Shown here: piece by piece, positions 43,683 to 52,512 of the stretch
How positions within the stretch are numbered: position 1 is the stretch's first letter
How the letters are laid out: every line of letters starts with the position of its first letter
Origin: an uncultured Roseburia sp.
GTDB taxonomy: Bacteria; Bacillota; Clostridia; Lachnospirales; Lachnospiraceae
NCBI GenBank assembly: GCA_900542495.1
Contig: UQNW01000001.1
Location: 124,001-188,000, forward strand
Direction: 5' to 3'
Length of the DNA: 64,000 nucleotides
Notes under the pieces: model-generated
The model's database searches: none
Told to the model about the DNA's origin: nothing
What the model saw: only the letters and a program-made list of their open reading frames with translations
Translations under genes and position numbers: made by a program

Positions 43683-45164
43683 GAGACCGTTTCAAGTTTT
43701 GTGTAAACGTTAAAAACTGATATAAGATTTGTGAATAGTTACAAATGGGCAGAGCCGATTTTCCGGATTCTGCCCATATCTGCATTATACAGGAGTTTTT
43801 GGGCATGTCAATAAGACCTGCCCAAAACAAGCTGGTTTTACAGGTTGTGTCCGATCAGACGTTCTTCAAAATAGATTTCAAGCTGGGAGTGGATCTGCCC
43901 CCAGTCCTGCCGGTGTCCTGTCCATTTCTTAGTGATATCCATAGTCGCAAGATACAGCATTTTTAAAAGGCTGTCATCCGACGGGAAAACGGTCTTGCTT
44001 TTGGTTACTTTCCGCAGCTGACGGTTGAATCCTTCAATCGCATTGGTGGTATAAATCAGGCGCCTTACTGCCTCCGGGTACTTGAAATAAGTGGATAATG
44101 TAGCCCAGTTATCATGCCAGGATTTATAGATTTTCGGGTACTTGGAATCCCATTTATCTTTGAACAATTCTAACTCATTTAAAGCTGTTTCTTCCGTTGG
44201 AGCTGCATATACAAGCTTCAGATCAGCCATCAGCTTTTTGATGTCTTTGTAGGAAACAAACTTCGTTGAATTACGAATCTGATGAATGATACACTGCTGG
44301 ATTTCTGTTTTTGGATAAACAGCTTCAATTGCCTGTGGAAATCCATTTAGTCCATCCACACATGCAATCAGGATATCTTCAACTCCGCGGTTCTTCAATC
44401 CATTCATGATGGAGAGCCAGAACTTGGCGCTTTCGTTTTCTCCAACATACATACCAAGAACGTCCTTTTTTCCGTTCATATCAATACCAAGAGCAATGTA
44501 GACTGCACGTTTTACAATGCGTCCTTCACTTCGGACATGATAGTGGATAGCATCCATAAATACGACAGCGTACACTTCTTCCAACGGACGTTCCTGCCAT
44601 TCTTTTACAATTGGAAGGATTTTGTCCGTAATCCGGCTGATGGTACTGTCAGAAATATCAATATCATACAGTTCCCGCATATGAGATTCGATATCTCCGG
44701 TAGTCATTCCCTTTGCATACATGGAAAGGATTTTTTCTTCCATGTCCTGAGTCACAGTATTTTGATATTTTTTGATTAACTGAGGCTCATACTCACCGTT
44801 ACGATCTCTAGGGATAGCTACATCCATATCTCCATAGCTTGTGTGCATGGTTTTGCGGGAATGCCCATTTCGACTGTTATCTGTTTCTTTGTTTCGATAA
44901 TCATACTTGGAATAGCCTAATTCTTCATCCAGTTCTTCATCCAAAGCACCTTCCAGAAGAACAGACATCATGTCACGCATGATACTGTTTACATCGGTGC
45001 CGTCTTTGATGCTGATATCATTATTTTTCAGATAATCACGCATCATTTCTCTCATTGCTGCTTTTTGTGGGCTGTCTTTTCTTCTTGCCATAAAAATAAC
45101 CTCCAAACTGAGTAATTTTATCTTACATCAGTTTGGATGTTTACACAAACTTTGGGATGCTCCT
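43683..45164 (-). mobile_element. IS256-family insertion sequence, 1482 bp
   Basis: The element is bounded by related inverted ends. The left end has CAAGTTTTGTGTAAACG at 43693-43709, and the right end has CAAAGTTTGTGTAAAC read on the minus strand, continuing into AAACTGAT-TAAGAT. It is flanked by an exact 8-bp direct repeat TTTCACTT at 43675-43682 and 45165-45172, the target-site duplication expected of IS256 elements. It carries one transposase gene on the minus strand. The intact gene and perfect duplication indicate a recent insertion. Confidence 0.9.
43838..45091 (-). CDS. IS256-family transposase (mutator type)
   Basis: The 417-residue protein is full length for the family. It shows the N-terminal MARRKDSPQKAAMREMMRDYL, the zinc/HTH-like DDYRNKETDNSRNGHSRKT region, and the conserved catalytic blocks AVVFMDAIHYHVR, LIACVDGLNGFPQAIEAVYP and RLIYTTNAIEGFNRQLRK. 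These contain the Asp, Asp and Glu of the DDE triad and the usual Cys-Ile-Ile-His-Gln-Ile-Arg block. The start at 45089-45091 has GGAGG eight bases before it. The gene is intact and the element is probably competent to move. Confidence 0.95.
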   Translation of the reverse strand: MARRKDSPQKAAMREMMRDYLKNNDISIKDGTDVNSIMRDMMSVLLEGALDEELDEELGYSKYDYRNKETDNSRNGHSRKTMHTSYGDMDVAIPRDRNGEYEPQLIKKYQNTVTQDMEEKILSMYAKGMTTGDIESHMRELYDIDISDSTISRITDKILPIVKEWQERPLEEVYAVVFMDAIHYHVRSEGRIVKRAVYIALGIDMNGKKDVLGMYVGENESAKFWLSIMNGLKNRGVEDILIACVDGLNGFPQAIEAVYPKTEIQQCIIHQIRNSTKFVSYKDIKKLMADLKLVYAAPTEETALNELELFKDKWDSKYPKIYKSWHDNWATLSTYFKYPEAVRRLIYTTNAIEGFNRQLRKVTKSKTVFPSDDSLLKMLYLATMDITKKWTGHRQDWGQIHSQLEIYFEERLIGHNL

Positions 45165-45420
45165 TTTCACTTCGATACACTCCCAAGGATGGAACCATTC
45201 TCCCCATCACCGTTTGCACAGAAGATGATTTGCAGGAAGCTCGGCAAACCGCTGCTGTCCGTCATGTGATTTTTGGAGCAGCGTATTGCATTGAATGCCT
45301 TGCTGTGGTGTTGATCTATTTCAAAAAAAGAGCCAAGTAAAAAGGCATAGCCCACATTAAATGCCGTGTGGAATCTCCGGTTGCATAAAAATTAACCTGA
45401 CTATTATTGCAGATATATTT

Positions 45421-46376
45421 TTATAAATCTTTTCTCTTGCGGAACAGATATTCATCAAGCTGCTTTTTGATATCTTCCGGTATCTCTCTTGCAACCGGGC
45501 AGACTGCTGCATTTGCAAAACGATCCGTAAATATTGCAAGGAAATCAATGTCTCTCTGCAGCTGTTCCATTGACATCACGTCTTTCAGATCATAGCGGCA
45601 ATGGATCGGTGCAACATTTCCACCAGCAATACGAGCAAATGAAACTGCAGGAATGCCTTTGTCTGCAAATGGCGTAGAATCACTGGAATAAACGCCTGTT
45701 TTGGATGCGACTGGAAAACCAACTTCCGCTGCCATATAGCTGATGTAATGTGAAAGCTTATCCTCTGCAGATACGCATGCAATAAATTTGCCCATATACG
45801 TTCCTATCATATCCAGATTGATGTTCAATACGATTTTATCCAGTTCCGCCTCGTGATCTCTGACATATGCTTTAGAACCAAGCAGACCACGCTCCTCACT
45901 TCCACAGAACACGAAACGCAGTCCGTAATTTAATTCTTTTTCCTTCATCTGCTCCATGATTCCAAGAAGACCTGCACAGCCACTCATATTGTCATATGCA
46001 CCATGGGAAAGTGATGTTGTATCATAGTGTGCACTTAATACGATCCATTCGTCTCTTTTTCCCGGAAGTTCTGCAATCACATTGTGAGATTCTCCGTCAT
46101 ATTCTTTCTGCTCAATTTCTAATTTTATCTGCTTTGCACCATTTTTCACGAGTTTTACTGCCTCGCTGGAATGAAGCATTGCACAGAGCGCCTTCCGTTC
46201 CTCACCGACAACTGCCTCACGAAGATCCCGCCCATTGCGACACGGAATCCTTCCAGTCTTGCTGTAACCCCTGCCTTTCCACACTGCATTTTCAAATATT
46301 CTGCAACGTGCAATTCCTCTTTTGTTCCGCTTTCGTGGACAAAATCTGTTTCGTTAAAAATCTGCTGTAAATTCAT
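45421..46376 (-). pseudogene. M28-family metallopeptidase, frameshifted and internally deleted
   Basis: The N-terminus MNLQQIFNETDFVHESGTKEE to ARLEGFRVAMG lies in one frame (46376 to about 46230). The rest, REAVVGEERKAL and then SSEAVKLVKNGAKQIKLE to the C-terminus, lies in another. The C-terminal catalytic domain is well preserved: SAHYDTTSLSHGAYDNMSG (zinc ligands), CGSEERGLLGSKAY, LNINLDMIG and SSDSTPFADKGIPAVSFAR. About 130-150 residues of the usual middle region appear missing between the two parts, in addition to the frame change near 46230. An internal start could still express the catalytic half, but the gene looks inactive. Its start overlaps the GNAT stop by 4 bp. Confidence 0.72.
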
Positions 46377-46894
46377 TGCTCTCCCCCTTCCTCTACTTCT
46401 ATCAGGTTTATCCTTGTAAAAAATTCTGTCTCATTTTCATGATGAATATATGCTCCGTTTTTCATCTGAACACGAAGGCTTGCCGGATTATCCTTATTTA
46501 CAGACATATAAACTTCGTGAATAGACCTCTGTCCGGCTTTCTCAAGCGTCAGCTTCAATCCCTTAGTTGCATAACCTCTTCCTCTGTATTTTTCTGATAT
46601 GCAATAACCTATATGTCCAGGTCCTTCTCTTAGAAAATCATTGAGACAATGTCTTAAATTAAATACTCCCACATATACATCTTTATCAACAAGCACGTAT
46701 GTAGTATCCGGAACAAATCCTTCCGGCAGCTCCTTTCCTAATGACCAGTTTCTCTTTTTCTCGATCCATTCAAGAAACTGTTCATAGTTATAGCCATATA
46801 CGTTATTCATATATCCGTTTTCATTTTCCGGAAAAGTCATATAAAGCTCATATGTTTTTCGATAATCAGAATCCTGTACTCTTATTAATTCCAT
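46373..46894 (-). CDS. GNAT family N-acetyltransferase
   Basis: The 173-residue protein has the GNAT core: strand YVLVDKDVYVGVFNLRH, then GPGHIGYCISEKYRGRGYATKGLKLTL with the acetyl-CoA binding R-G-x-G-Y-A loop, and VYMSVNKDNPASLRVQMKNGA. It resembles RimJ/RimL-like or antibiotic-type acetyltransferases; the acceptor cannot be told. The ATG at 46892-46894 has AGGAGG 7 nt before it; upstream in-frame starts lack a site. Its stop overlaps the start of the broken peptidase gene (ATGA), so the two were once translationally coupled. Confidence 0.88.
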   Translation of the reverse strand: MELIRVQDSDYRKTYELYMTFPENENGYMNNVYGYNYEQFLEWIEKKRNWSLGKELPEGFVPDTTYVLVDKDVYVGVFNLRHCLNDFLREGPGHIGYCISEKYRGRGYATKGLKLTLEKAGQRSIHEVYMSVNKDNPASLRVQMKNGAYIHHENETEFFTRINLIEVEEGGEQ

Positions 46895-47069
46895 GGGCAA
46901 TCCTCCTTGTGTTTGTTCTGTCGGGCTTATTGAAGTTGATATCACTCATATCTCGTCTGCCTTCTTGAAATTATTATTCAAAAGTATAATCATGGTATTT
47001 CTTCATGTCAATCGAAAATCATTTGATTTTTCATATATGCTCCAATCAGCTCTTATTTCCATGCAAAAA

Positions 47070-47112
47070 AGAGAAAATGGGCTGCCACAAAATGTGGCAA
47101 CCCATTTTCTCT
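47070..47112 (-). terminator. Terminator of the DUF11 gene
   Basis: A 20-bp stem with two mismatches (47070-47089 with 47093-47112) and a 3-nt loop is followed on the minus strand by TTTTTTG, 17 bp after the stop codon. A weaker reading in the other direction is also possible. Confidence 0.9.
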
Positions 47113-47129
47113 CTTTATATTCTTTGTGA

Positions 47130-47981
47130 TCAGATTGTTCCTGTCACAGTTAAGGTTCCTGTTCCCGGTGTTACGATCCAGTTTCCGGTAGCCGGATCCT
47201 GCGTATAGGCTGCCGCAGGCACCGTGATTCTTCCGGCTGTTGTTGCAAATAATCCGGTTGCTTCGTTGTATGTGTAATCTGTTCCGGCTGCAAGTGGTGT
47301 TCCATTATAGCTTACCGCTATGTTGGAAAGGATCGGATCAAACGTATCGATGATCTCTGCTGCTGTGGCTGCATCCGCCGCAGTATTTCCGGTGTTCTGA
47401 ATGAGGAACGTATAGGTCAGCGTTCCATTTTCCGTTACCGGAACCGGGCTGATCGATTTCGTGATATTTAATAGCGGCTCATTATCTGTTACCACTGTCT
47501 CGGTCACCTCGATCGGTGTAATGCCTCCGCCTGTGATCGTTGCTGTATTCACAATATTTCCGGTTGCAGCAAGCGGTGCATACGGATTCACTTCTGCTTC
47601 ATATACGATCACTGCATTGCCGCCTGCCGGTACTGTGATCCCATTTATCACAAGTGGCGGTCCGGCTGTTACTGCAGGTGCCGGCTGCAATACACCATTG
47701 ATATAATACTTTGCTGTTCCCTCCATATAATCCAGTGGAACAAGTGTTGTTGTATTATAAGGATATGCTCCCAGATTGTCTGTAATGGTAAGTCCTGTAT
47801 ACGCTAACGTTCCCGCATTTACAATACTGATCACATAGGTGATCGTATCGTTTTGTCTGTAAGTATTCCGCACTGCCTCCTTTGCAGCGGATAAAACTTC
47901 CAGAATCTCACCGACTGCTATATTTGAATTGGCAATGGATCTTCCATAACGCAATTGTGCCTGGTTTGTAAAACGTGCCAT
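47130..47981 (-). CDS. DUF11-repeat protein
   Basis: The 283-residue protein contains DUF11-type (conserved repeat) beta domains: YRQNDTITYVISIVNAGTLAYTGLTITDNLG and LNITKSISPVPVTENGTLTYTFLIQNTGNTAADAA. Pro/Ala/Thr-rich strands link them. It is nearly free of Cys and rich in Thr, Ala and Asn. I see no signal peptide (MARFTNQAQLRYGRS), no membrane helix and no sortase signal, which is unusual because DUF11 repeats normally decorate surfaces. Family members of this short form occur in spore-forming Clostridia. A spore or mother-cell location is a guess. The start follows AAAGGAAAAATAT. Confidence 0.82.
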   Translation of the reverse strand: MARFTNQAQLRYGRSIANSNIAVGEILEVLSAAKEAVRNTYRQNDTITYVISIVNAGTLAYTGLTITDNLGAYPYNTTTLVPLDYMEGTAKYYINGVLQPAPAVTAGPPLVINGITVPAGGNAVIVYEAEVNPYAPLAATGNIVNTATITGGGITPIEVTETVVTDNEPLLNITKSISPVPVTENGTLTYTFLIQNTGNTAADAATAAEIIDTFDPILSNIAVSYNGTPLAAGTDYTYNEATGLFATTAGRITVPAAAYTQDPATGNWIVTPGTGTLTVTGTI

Positions 47982-48140
47982 ATATTTTTCCTTTCCTGTT
48001 TTTTTATTGTTCCTGTTAAGCAATGTGCTATATTCAGGTACACTTTAATATATGACAGTTTTTTTTAATCGTTTCTCCTAACCATGCCGCAGCTTTCTAT
48101 TTTTCATTTTTTATTAAAATCAGATGCCCAAAAATCTATA

Positions 48141-48914
48141 TTATGATCTGATGGCATCCTTCATCGATTTTACATATTCCGCTACATGCTCCGGTGCATC
48201 TGTTCCATATTTTTCAATCAGCTTGATAATAGCCGAACCGACGATCGCACCATCGGAAATGTCTGCCATTTTTTTTGCCTGTTCCGGTGTGGAAATACCA
48301 AATCCGATCGCACATGGCACCTTCGTATTTTCCCTGACTACATTCACAATAGAAGCAAGGTCTGTCTTAATCTCACTCCGTGTACCTGTGACACCAAGGC
48401 TTGAAACGATGTAGATAAAGCCTTCTGCTTCCCTTGCGATCATAGAAATCCGGTTTTCGGATGTAGGGGCGATCAGTGAGATCAGATCCACGCCATATTG
48501 CCTGCAGGTCGGCAGAAATTCTTCTTTTTCTTCATATGGCAGGTCCGGCAGAATAAGTCCGTCTATTCCGATGTCACGGCAGGTGGAGATGAATTTTTCT
48601 GCTCCATAAGAGAATACGACATTGGCATAGGTCATGAAGACCATCGGAACCTTCACATCACGTCGAAGTTCTTTTACAAATGCAAAAATCTTATCGGTCG
48701 TAATGCCACCACGCAATGCCCTTAAATTTGCACCCTGAATCACCGGTCCCTCTGCGGTAGGGTCAGAGAATGGAATCCCAAGTTCGATCAGATCCGCACC
48801 ATTTTCCACGGCGGCACGGACTACTTTTGCGGTAGTTTCCAGATCCGGATCCCCGCAGGTTACAAATGCGATAAATGCCTTTCCATTTTCAAATGCTTTC
48901 TTTATATTACTCAT
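48141..48914 (-). CDS. trpA: Tryptophan synthase alpha chain
   Basis: TrpA cleaves indole-3-glycerol phosphate to indole and glyceraldehyde-3-phosphate; indole passes by tunnel to TrpB. The 257-residue protein has FIAFVTCGDPDLE, LIELGIPFSDPTAEGPVIQ (catalytic Glu and Asp region), DGLILPDLPYEEKEEF, and IVSSLGVTGTR and GFGISTPEQAKK for phosphate binding. I use the ATG at 48912-48914 behind GGAGG. The longer frame upstream is only overlap with trpB. It overlaps trpB by 8 bp and is the last gene of the operon. Confidence 0.97.
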   Translation of the reverse strand: MSNIKKAFENGKAFIAFVTCGDPDLETTAKVVRAAVENGADLIELGIPFSDPTAEGPVIQGANLRALRGGITTDKIFAFVKELRRDVKVPMVFMTYANVVFSYGAEKFISTCRDIGIDGLILPDLPYEEKEEFLPTCRQYGVDLISLIAPTSENRISMIAREAEGFIYIVSSLGVTGTRSEIKTDLASIVNVVRENTKVPCAIGFGISTPEQAKKMADISDGAIVGSAIIKLIEKYGTDAPEHVAEYVKSMKDAIRS

Positions 48915-50097
48915 GGATATCCTCCCCTCTGTAGCGGGCAATGGCCGCACAGTCCTTGTCGCCTCTGCCGGAAATAGTAATGACAATGATTTTATCCTTA
49001 TCCATCGTCGGTGCAAGCTTCATTGCGTAAGCAACCGCATGTGCTGATTCAATGGCTGGAATGATCCCTTCCGTCTTTGCCAGATATTCAAAAGCATTGA
49101 CTGCCTCATCATCTGTGACAGGAACATATTCTGCCCGTCCAATATCATGAAGATGCGCATGTTCAGGACCTACACCCGGATAATCAAGTCCTGCTGAGAT
49201 TGAGTAAACAGGCGCAATCTGACCATCTTGATTCTGGCAGAAGTAAGATTTCATACCGTGAAAAATACCGACTCTGCCTGTTGCGATCGTTGCTGCTGTT
49301 TCAAATGTATTTATACCTCTTCCTGCTGCCTCACAGCCGATCAGTCTTACACTTTCGTCCTCGATGAAATGATAGAAGCTGCCGATCGCATTGGATCCTC
49401 CGCCTACGCAGGCGATCACAGCATCCGGAAGTCTGCCCTCCTTTACAAGCATCTGCTCTTTGATTTCTTTTGAAATAACCGCCTGGAAATCGCGGACGAT
49501 CGTTGGAAATGGGTGTGGTCCCATCACCGATCCAAGGCAATAATGGGTATCACTAATCCGTGAAGTCCATTCACGCATGGCTTCGGATACGGCATCCTTT
49601 AATGTAGCCGTACCTGTTTTTACAGGAATGACTTCTGCTCCGAGAAGCCGCATACGGTATACATTGAGTGCCTGGCGGATAGTATCTTCCTCTCCCATGA
49701 ATACCACGCACTCCATGCCCATAAGCGCTGCTGCCGTTGCTGTGGCAACACCGTGCTGGCCTGCCCCTGTTTCAGCGATCAGCCTTGTTTTTCCCATTTT
49801 CTTTGCCAGAAGTGCCTGACCGAGTACGTTATTGATCTTGTGTGCACCTGTGTGGTTTAAATCCTCACGCTTGAGATAAATTTTGGCACCTCCGAGATCT
49901 TTTGTCATTTTTTTTGCATAGTACAATCTGGATGGTCTGCCTGCATATTCATCAAAAAGCTCGGTCAGCTCTCTGTTAAATTCCGGATCATTTTTGTAAT
50001 GGTTGTATGCTTCTTCCAATTCAATAACTGCATTCATGAGTGTTTCAGGGATATACTGACCACCGTGAATGCCGAAGCGTCCATTTGGATTCGTCAT
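48907..50097 (-). CDS. trpB: Tryptophan synthase beta chain
   Basis: TrpB condenses indole with serine using PLP. The 396-residue protein has KREDLNHTGAHKINN with the PLP-binding Lys, LIAETGAGQHGVATATAAA with the catalytic Glu, CVGGGSNAIGSFYHF for the PLP phosphate, and VTISGRGDKD at the end. It belongs to the standard TrpB1 type that pairs with TrpA. The start codon overlaps the trpF stop (ATGA), giving translational coupling. Confidence 0.98.
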   Translation of the reverse strand: MTNPNGRFGIHGGQYIPETLMNAVIELEEAYNHYKNDPEFNRELTELFDEYAGRPSRLYYAKKMTKDLGGAKIYLKREDLNHTGAHKINNVLGQALLAKKMGKTRLIAETGAGQHGVATATAAALMGMECVVFMGEEDTIRQALNVYRMRLLGAEVIPVKTGTATLKDAVSEAMREWTSRISDTHYCLGSVMGPHPFPTIVRDFQAVISKEIKEQMLVKEGRLPDAVIACVGGGSNAIGSFYHFIEDESVRLIGCEAAGRGINTFETAATIATGRVGIFHGMKSYFCQNQDGQIAPVYSISAGLDYPGVGPEHAHLHDIGRAEYVPVTDDEAVNAFEYLAKTEGIIPAIESAHAVAYAMKLAPTMDKDKIIVITISGRGDKDCAAIARYRGEDIHE

Positions 50098-50702
50098 AAT
50101 GTTTCTTCCTTTCTGACAGCGGCAACAAATGCCGCCATTTTTTCTTTGTCTTTTCTTCTGTCCGTTTCTATGCCGGAGCTTACATCCACCGCAAATGGAT
50201 GAAGCTCTCTTACCGCTTTCCCAACATTTCCGGCAAAAAGTCCACCGGCAAGAAAATAGGGTCTGTCTATTTTTTTCAGGATATTCCAGTCAAATACCGT
50301 ACCGGTTCCCGCACCGGAATCTAACAGGATATAATCGGCAGAGCATTGTCCTGCATCCGCTATCTCTTTTTCCGATTTCACCTGAAAAGCTTTGATGATC
50401 GGTTTCCCGGTGAGTTGTCTCAACCGCCTGATATACGCTTCATCCTCATCTCCGTGAAGCTGTGCGATATCGATAATATGATCATTCAAAAGCTCTGCTA
50501 TCTTTTCCACAGCTTCATTGACGAACACACCAGCTGCCTGGATTTCACCGGAAAGCTGTTTTTTCAGTTCTGCCGCTTTTTCCGGTGTCACATAGCGTCT
50601 GCTTTTTGGAGCAAATACAAATCCGATGTATTCTGGTTTCAGTTCGTTGGCTGCTTCTATCTCTTCTATTCCGGACAGACCGCATAATTTTATTTTCGTC
50701 AT
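50094..50702 (-). CDS. trpF: Phosphoribosylanthranilate isomerase
   Basis: TrpF converts phosphoribosylanthranilate to its deoxyribulose form. The 202-residue TIM barrel shows IKLCGLSGIEEIEAANE (catalytic Cys), FAPKSRRYVTPEKA, VGVFV-type strand AAGVFVNEA, LHGDEDEAYI, YILLDSGAGTGTVFDW (catalytic Asp) and FLAGGLFAGNV. PRVSSGIE-type end VDVSSGIETDRRKDKEKM closes the barrel. It overlaps trpC by 4 bp and trpB by 4 bp. Confidence 0.96.
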   Translation of the reverse strand: MTKIKLCGLSGIEEIEAANELKPEYIGFVFAPKSRRYVTPEKAAELKKQLSGEIQAAGVFVNEAVEKIAELLNDHIIDIAQLHGDEDEAYIRRLRQLTGKPIIKAFQVKSEKEIADAGQCSADYILLDSGAGTGTVFDWNILKKIDRPYFLAGGLFAGNVGKAVRELHPFAVDVSSGIETDRRKDKEKMAAFVAAVRKEETL

Positions 50703-51481
50703 ATCTCTCCCCGCAGTTCTGCCAGCTTCGCTTTTTTATCCGCTGCCCGCATCAGCGTCTCCCCGATCAAAACAGCATCTGCACCGATTTTCCGAAGTGC
50801 TGCGACATCCTCTGCTGTCTGCACCCCGCTTTCGGAAACAAACAGTACCTCTGGTGGAATCAGCTCCCGTAACCTGCGGCTGTTATCAGTATTTACCGAA
50901 AAATCTTTGAGATTACGGTTATTGACACCGATCACGCGTGCTCCGGCATCAATCGCCATCTGCACTTCACGCTCATCATGTGTCTCCACCAAAGCAGAAA
51001 GACCAAGCTCATCACAGATCTGTATGTACTCCCTGATCTCTGACTCACCCAGTATGGAGCAGATCAGCAATACCGCTGAAGCGCCAAGCACCTTTGCCTC
51101 GTAGATCATATATTCGTCTACCGTGAAATCCTTGCGCAGACATGGAATGGAAACCGTATCTGCAATCTCCCGGAGATATTCATCCCTTCCGAGAAACCAT
51201 TTTGGTTCTGTCAGCACGGAAATGCCGTCTGCACCGGCCGCCTCGTATTCTTTTGCGATCTGAACATACAGAAATTCCGGTGCGATCAGACCTTTTGAGG
51301 GTGACGCTTTTTTACATTCGCAAATGAATGAAATGCCGTCTTTTTTGAGTGCTTTTTCAAAAGCAAAGCTGCCTTTTTTCATGGATAATGCCTGCTGCTT
51401 TAAATCTTTCGGAGACATTTTTCTTTTTGCTTCGCTCACCCGCTCTCTCGCGTGATCTGCAAGCTGGTCTAGTATTGTCAT
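50699..51481 (-). CDS. trpC: Indole-3-glycerol phosphate synthase
   Basis: TrpC closes the indole ring to give indole-3-glycerol phosphate. The 260-residue TIM barrel has FICECKKASPSKGLI, ISVLTEPKWFLG, CLRKDFTVDEYMIYEAKVLGASAVLLI, LVETHDEREV, GVNNRNLKDFSVNTD and VSESGVQTAEDV. The catalytic Glu and Lys positions are conserved. It is a separate gene, not fused to trpF as in E. coli. Confidence 0.97.
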   Translation of the reverse strand: MTILDQLADHARERVSEAKRKMSPKDLKQQALSMKKGSFAFEKALKKDGISFICECKKASPSKGLIAPEFLYVQIAKEYEAAGADGISVLTEPKWFLGRDEYLREIADTVSIPCLRKDFTVDEYMIYEAKVLGASAVLLICSILGESEIREYIQICDELGLSALVETHDEREVQMAIDAGARVIGVNNRNLKDFSVNTDNSRRLRELIPPEVLFVSESGVQTAEDVAALRKIGADAVLIGETLMRAADKKAKLAELRGEI

Positions 51482-52509
51482 TCCTCTACCTCCGGCCGGT
51501 TACTGACTTCGATCAGCCGCTTTAATGTTGCAAGTGCTTTGCCGGAATCGATAAGCTCTGCCGCAAGATTGATGCCCTCCGCCATGCTCTCTGCCTTGCC
51601 TCCGATATACAATGCCGCTCCTGCATTCATCAGCACAGCATTTCTCTTATGTCCTTTTTCCCCATTTAAAATGGCAAGTGTGATCGCTGCGTTTTCTTCC
51701 GGTGTTCCGCCTTTTAAATCTTCTTTCGTACAGCGTGAAAAACCAAACTCTTCCGGTGTGATCACGGAGGATCTGAACCAGCCATCACGGATCTCGCAGA
51801 CCGTTGTCGGTGCACTCATCGAGATTTCATCCAGCTTATCCTGTCCATACACGACCATGCCACGTTTGACGCCAAGGCTGATGAGTACCTGTGCCAGCGG
51901 TTTGACCAGATACTCGTCGTACACCCCAAGAAGCTGCATGGACGGTGTTCCCGGATTGGTAAGCGGTCCTAAAATATTAAATACCGTCCGGAATCCAAGT
52001 TCTTTGCGGATAGCTCCCACATACTTCATGGAACTGTGATATTTCTGTGCGAAGAAGAAACACATACCGACTTCATTTAAAAGCTCCACACATCTTTTTG
52101 GACTCTGCGAAATATTTACGCCCAGTGCTTCCAGACAGTCTGCCGTTCCACATAGCGAAGAAGCCGCTCGGTTGCCATGCTTTGCAACCTTCATCCCACC
52201 TGCCGCTGCAACGATTGCTGAGGTAGTGGAAATATTAAAGCTATGTGCGTTATCGCCACCGGTTCCGACAATTTCAAAAAGCTCCATGCCTGTTTCCACT
52301 TTGGTCGCATGTGCCCTCATCGCGGCCGCACAGCCTGCGATCTCATCTGTGGTCTCGGCTCTTGCACTCTTTGTTGACAGTGCTGCAAGAAATGCTGCAT
52401 TCTGTGTAGCTGTCGTTTCGCCGCCCATAATTTCATTCATCACCGTGTATGCCTCATCATAGGTAAGGTCTTCTTTGTTTACAATTTTTACAATCGCTTC
52501 TTTAATCAT
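51478..52509 (-). CDS. trpD: Anthranilate phosphoribosyltransferase
   Basis: TrpD links anthranilate to PRPP. The 343-residue protein carries the PRPP-binding EIVGTGGDNAHSFNISTTSAIVAAA, KHGNRAASSLCGTADCLEALGV, FFFAQKYHSSMKYVGAIRKELGFRTVFNILGPL and MNAGAALYI. I prefer the ATG at 52507-52509 (MIKEAIV), 9 nt after GGAG; a GTG directly before it, adjoining the trpG stop, is the alternative. It overlaps trpC by 4 bp. Confidence 0.97.
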   Translation of the reverse strand: MIKEAIVKIVNKEDLTYDEAYTVMNEIMGGETTATQNAAFLAALSTKSARAETTDEIAGCAAAMRAHATKVETGMELFEIVGTGGDNAHSFNISTTSAIVAAAGGMKVAKHGNRAASSLCGTADCLEALGVNISQSPKRCVELLNEVGMCFFFAQKYHSSMKYVGAIRKELGFRTVFNILGPLTNPGTPSMQLLGVYDEYLVKPLAQVLISLGVKRGMVVYGQDKLDEISMSAPTTVCEIRDGWFRSSVITPEEFGFSRCTKEDLKGGTPEENAAITLAILNGEKGHKRNAVLMNAGAALYIGGKAESMAEGINLAAELIDSGKALATLKRLIEVSNRPEVEE

Positions 52510-52512
52510 CAC

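Larger units (their letters stand above)
43611..45340 (+). pseudogene. Gene remnant split by the IS256 element
   Basis: If the IS and one copy of the target duplication are removed, 43611-43682 joins 45173-45340 in a single open frame of about 80 codons. It reads REPIEKQTIHPNDIDRN, then EKVVSLRYTPKDGTILPI, and finishes with a membrane segment (FGAAYCIECLAVVLIYF) and a Lys/Arg-rich end. No start codon is present before the upstream in-frame stop at 43605, so the 5' end was already lost before or during the insertion. It was probably a small protein with a C-terminal membrane anchor. I do not recognise the family. Confidence 0.6.
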
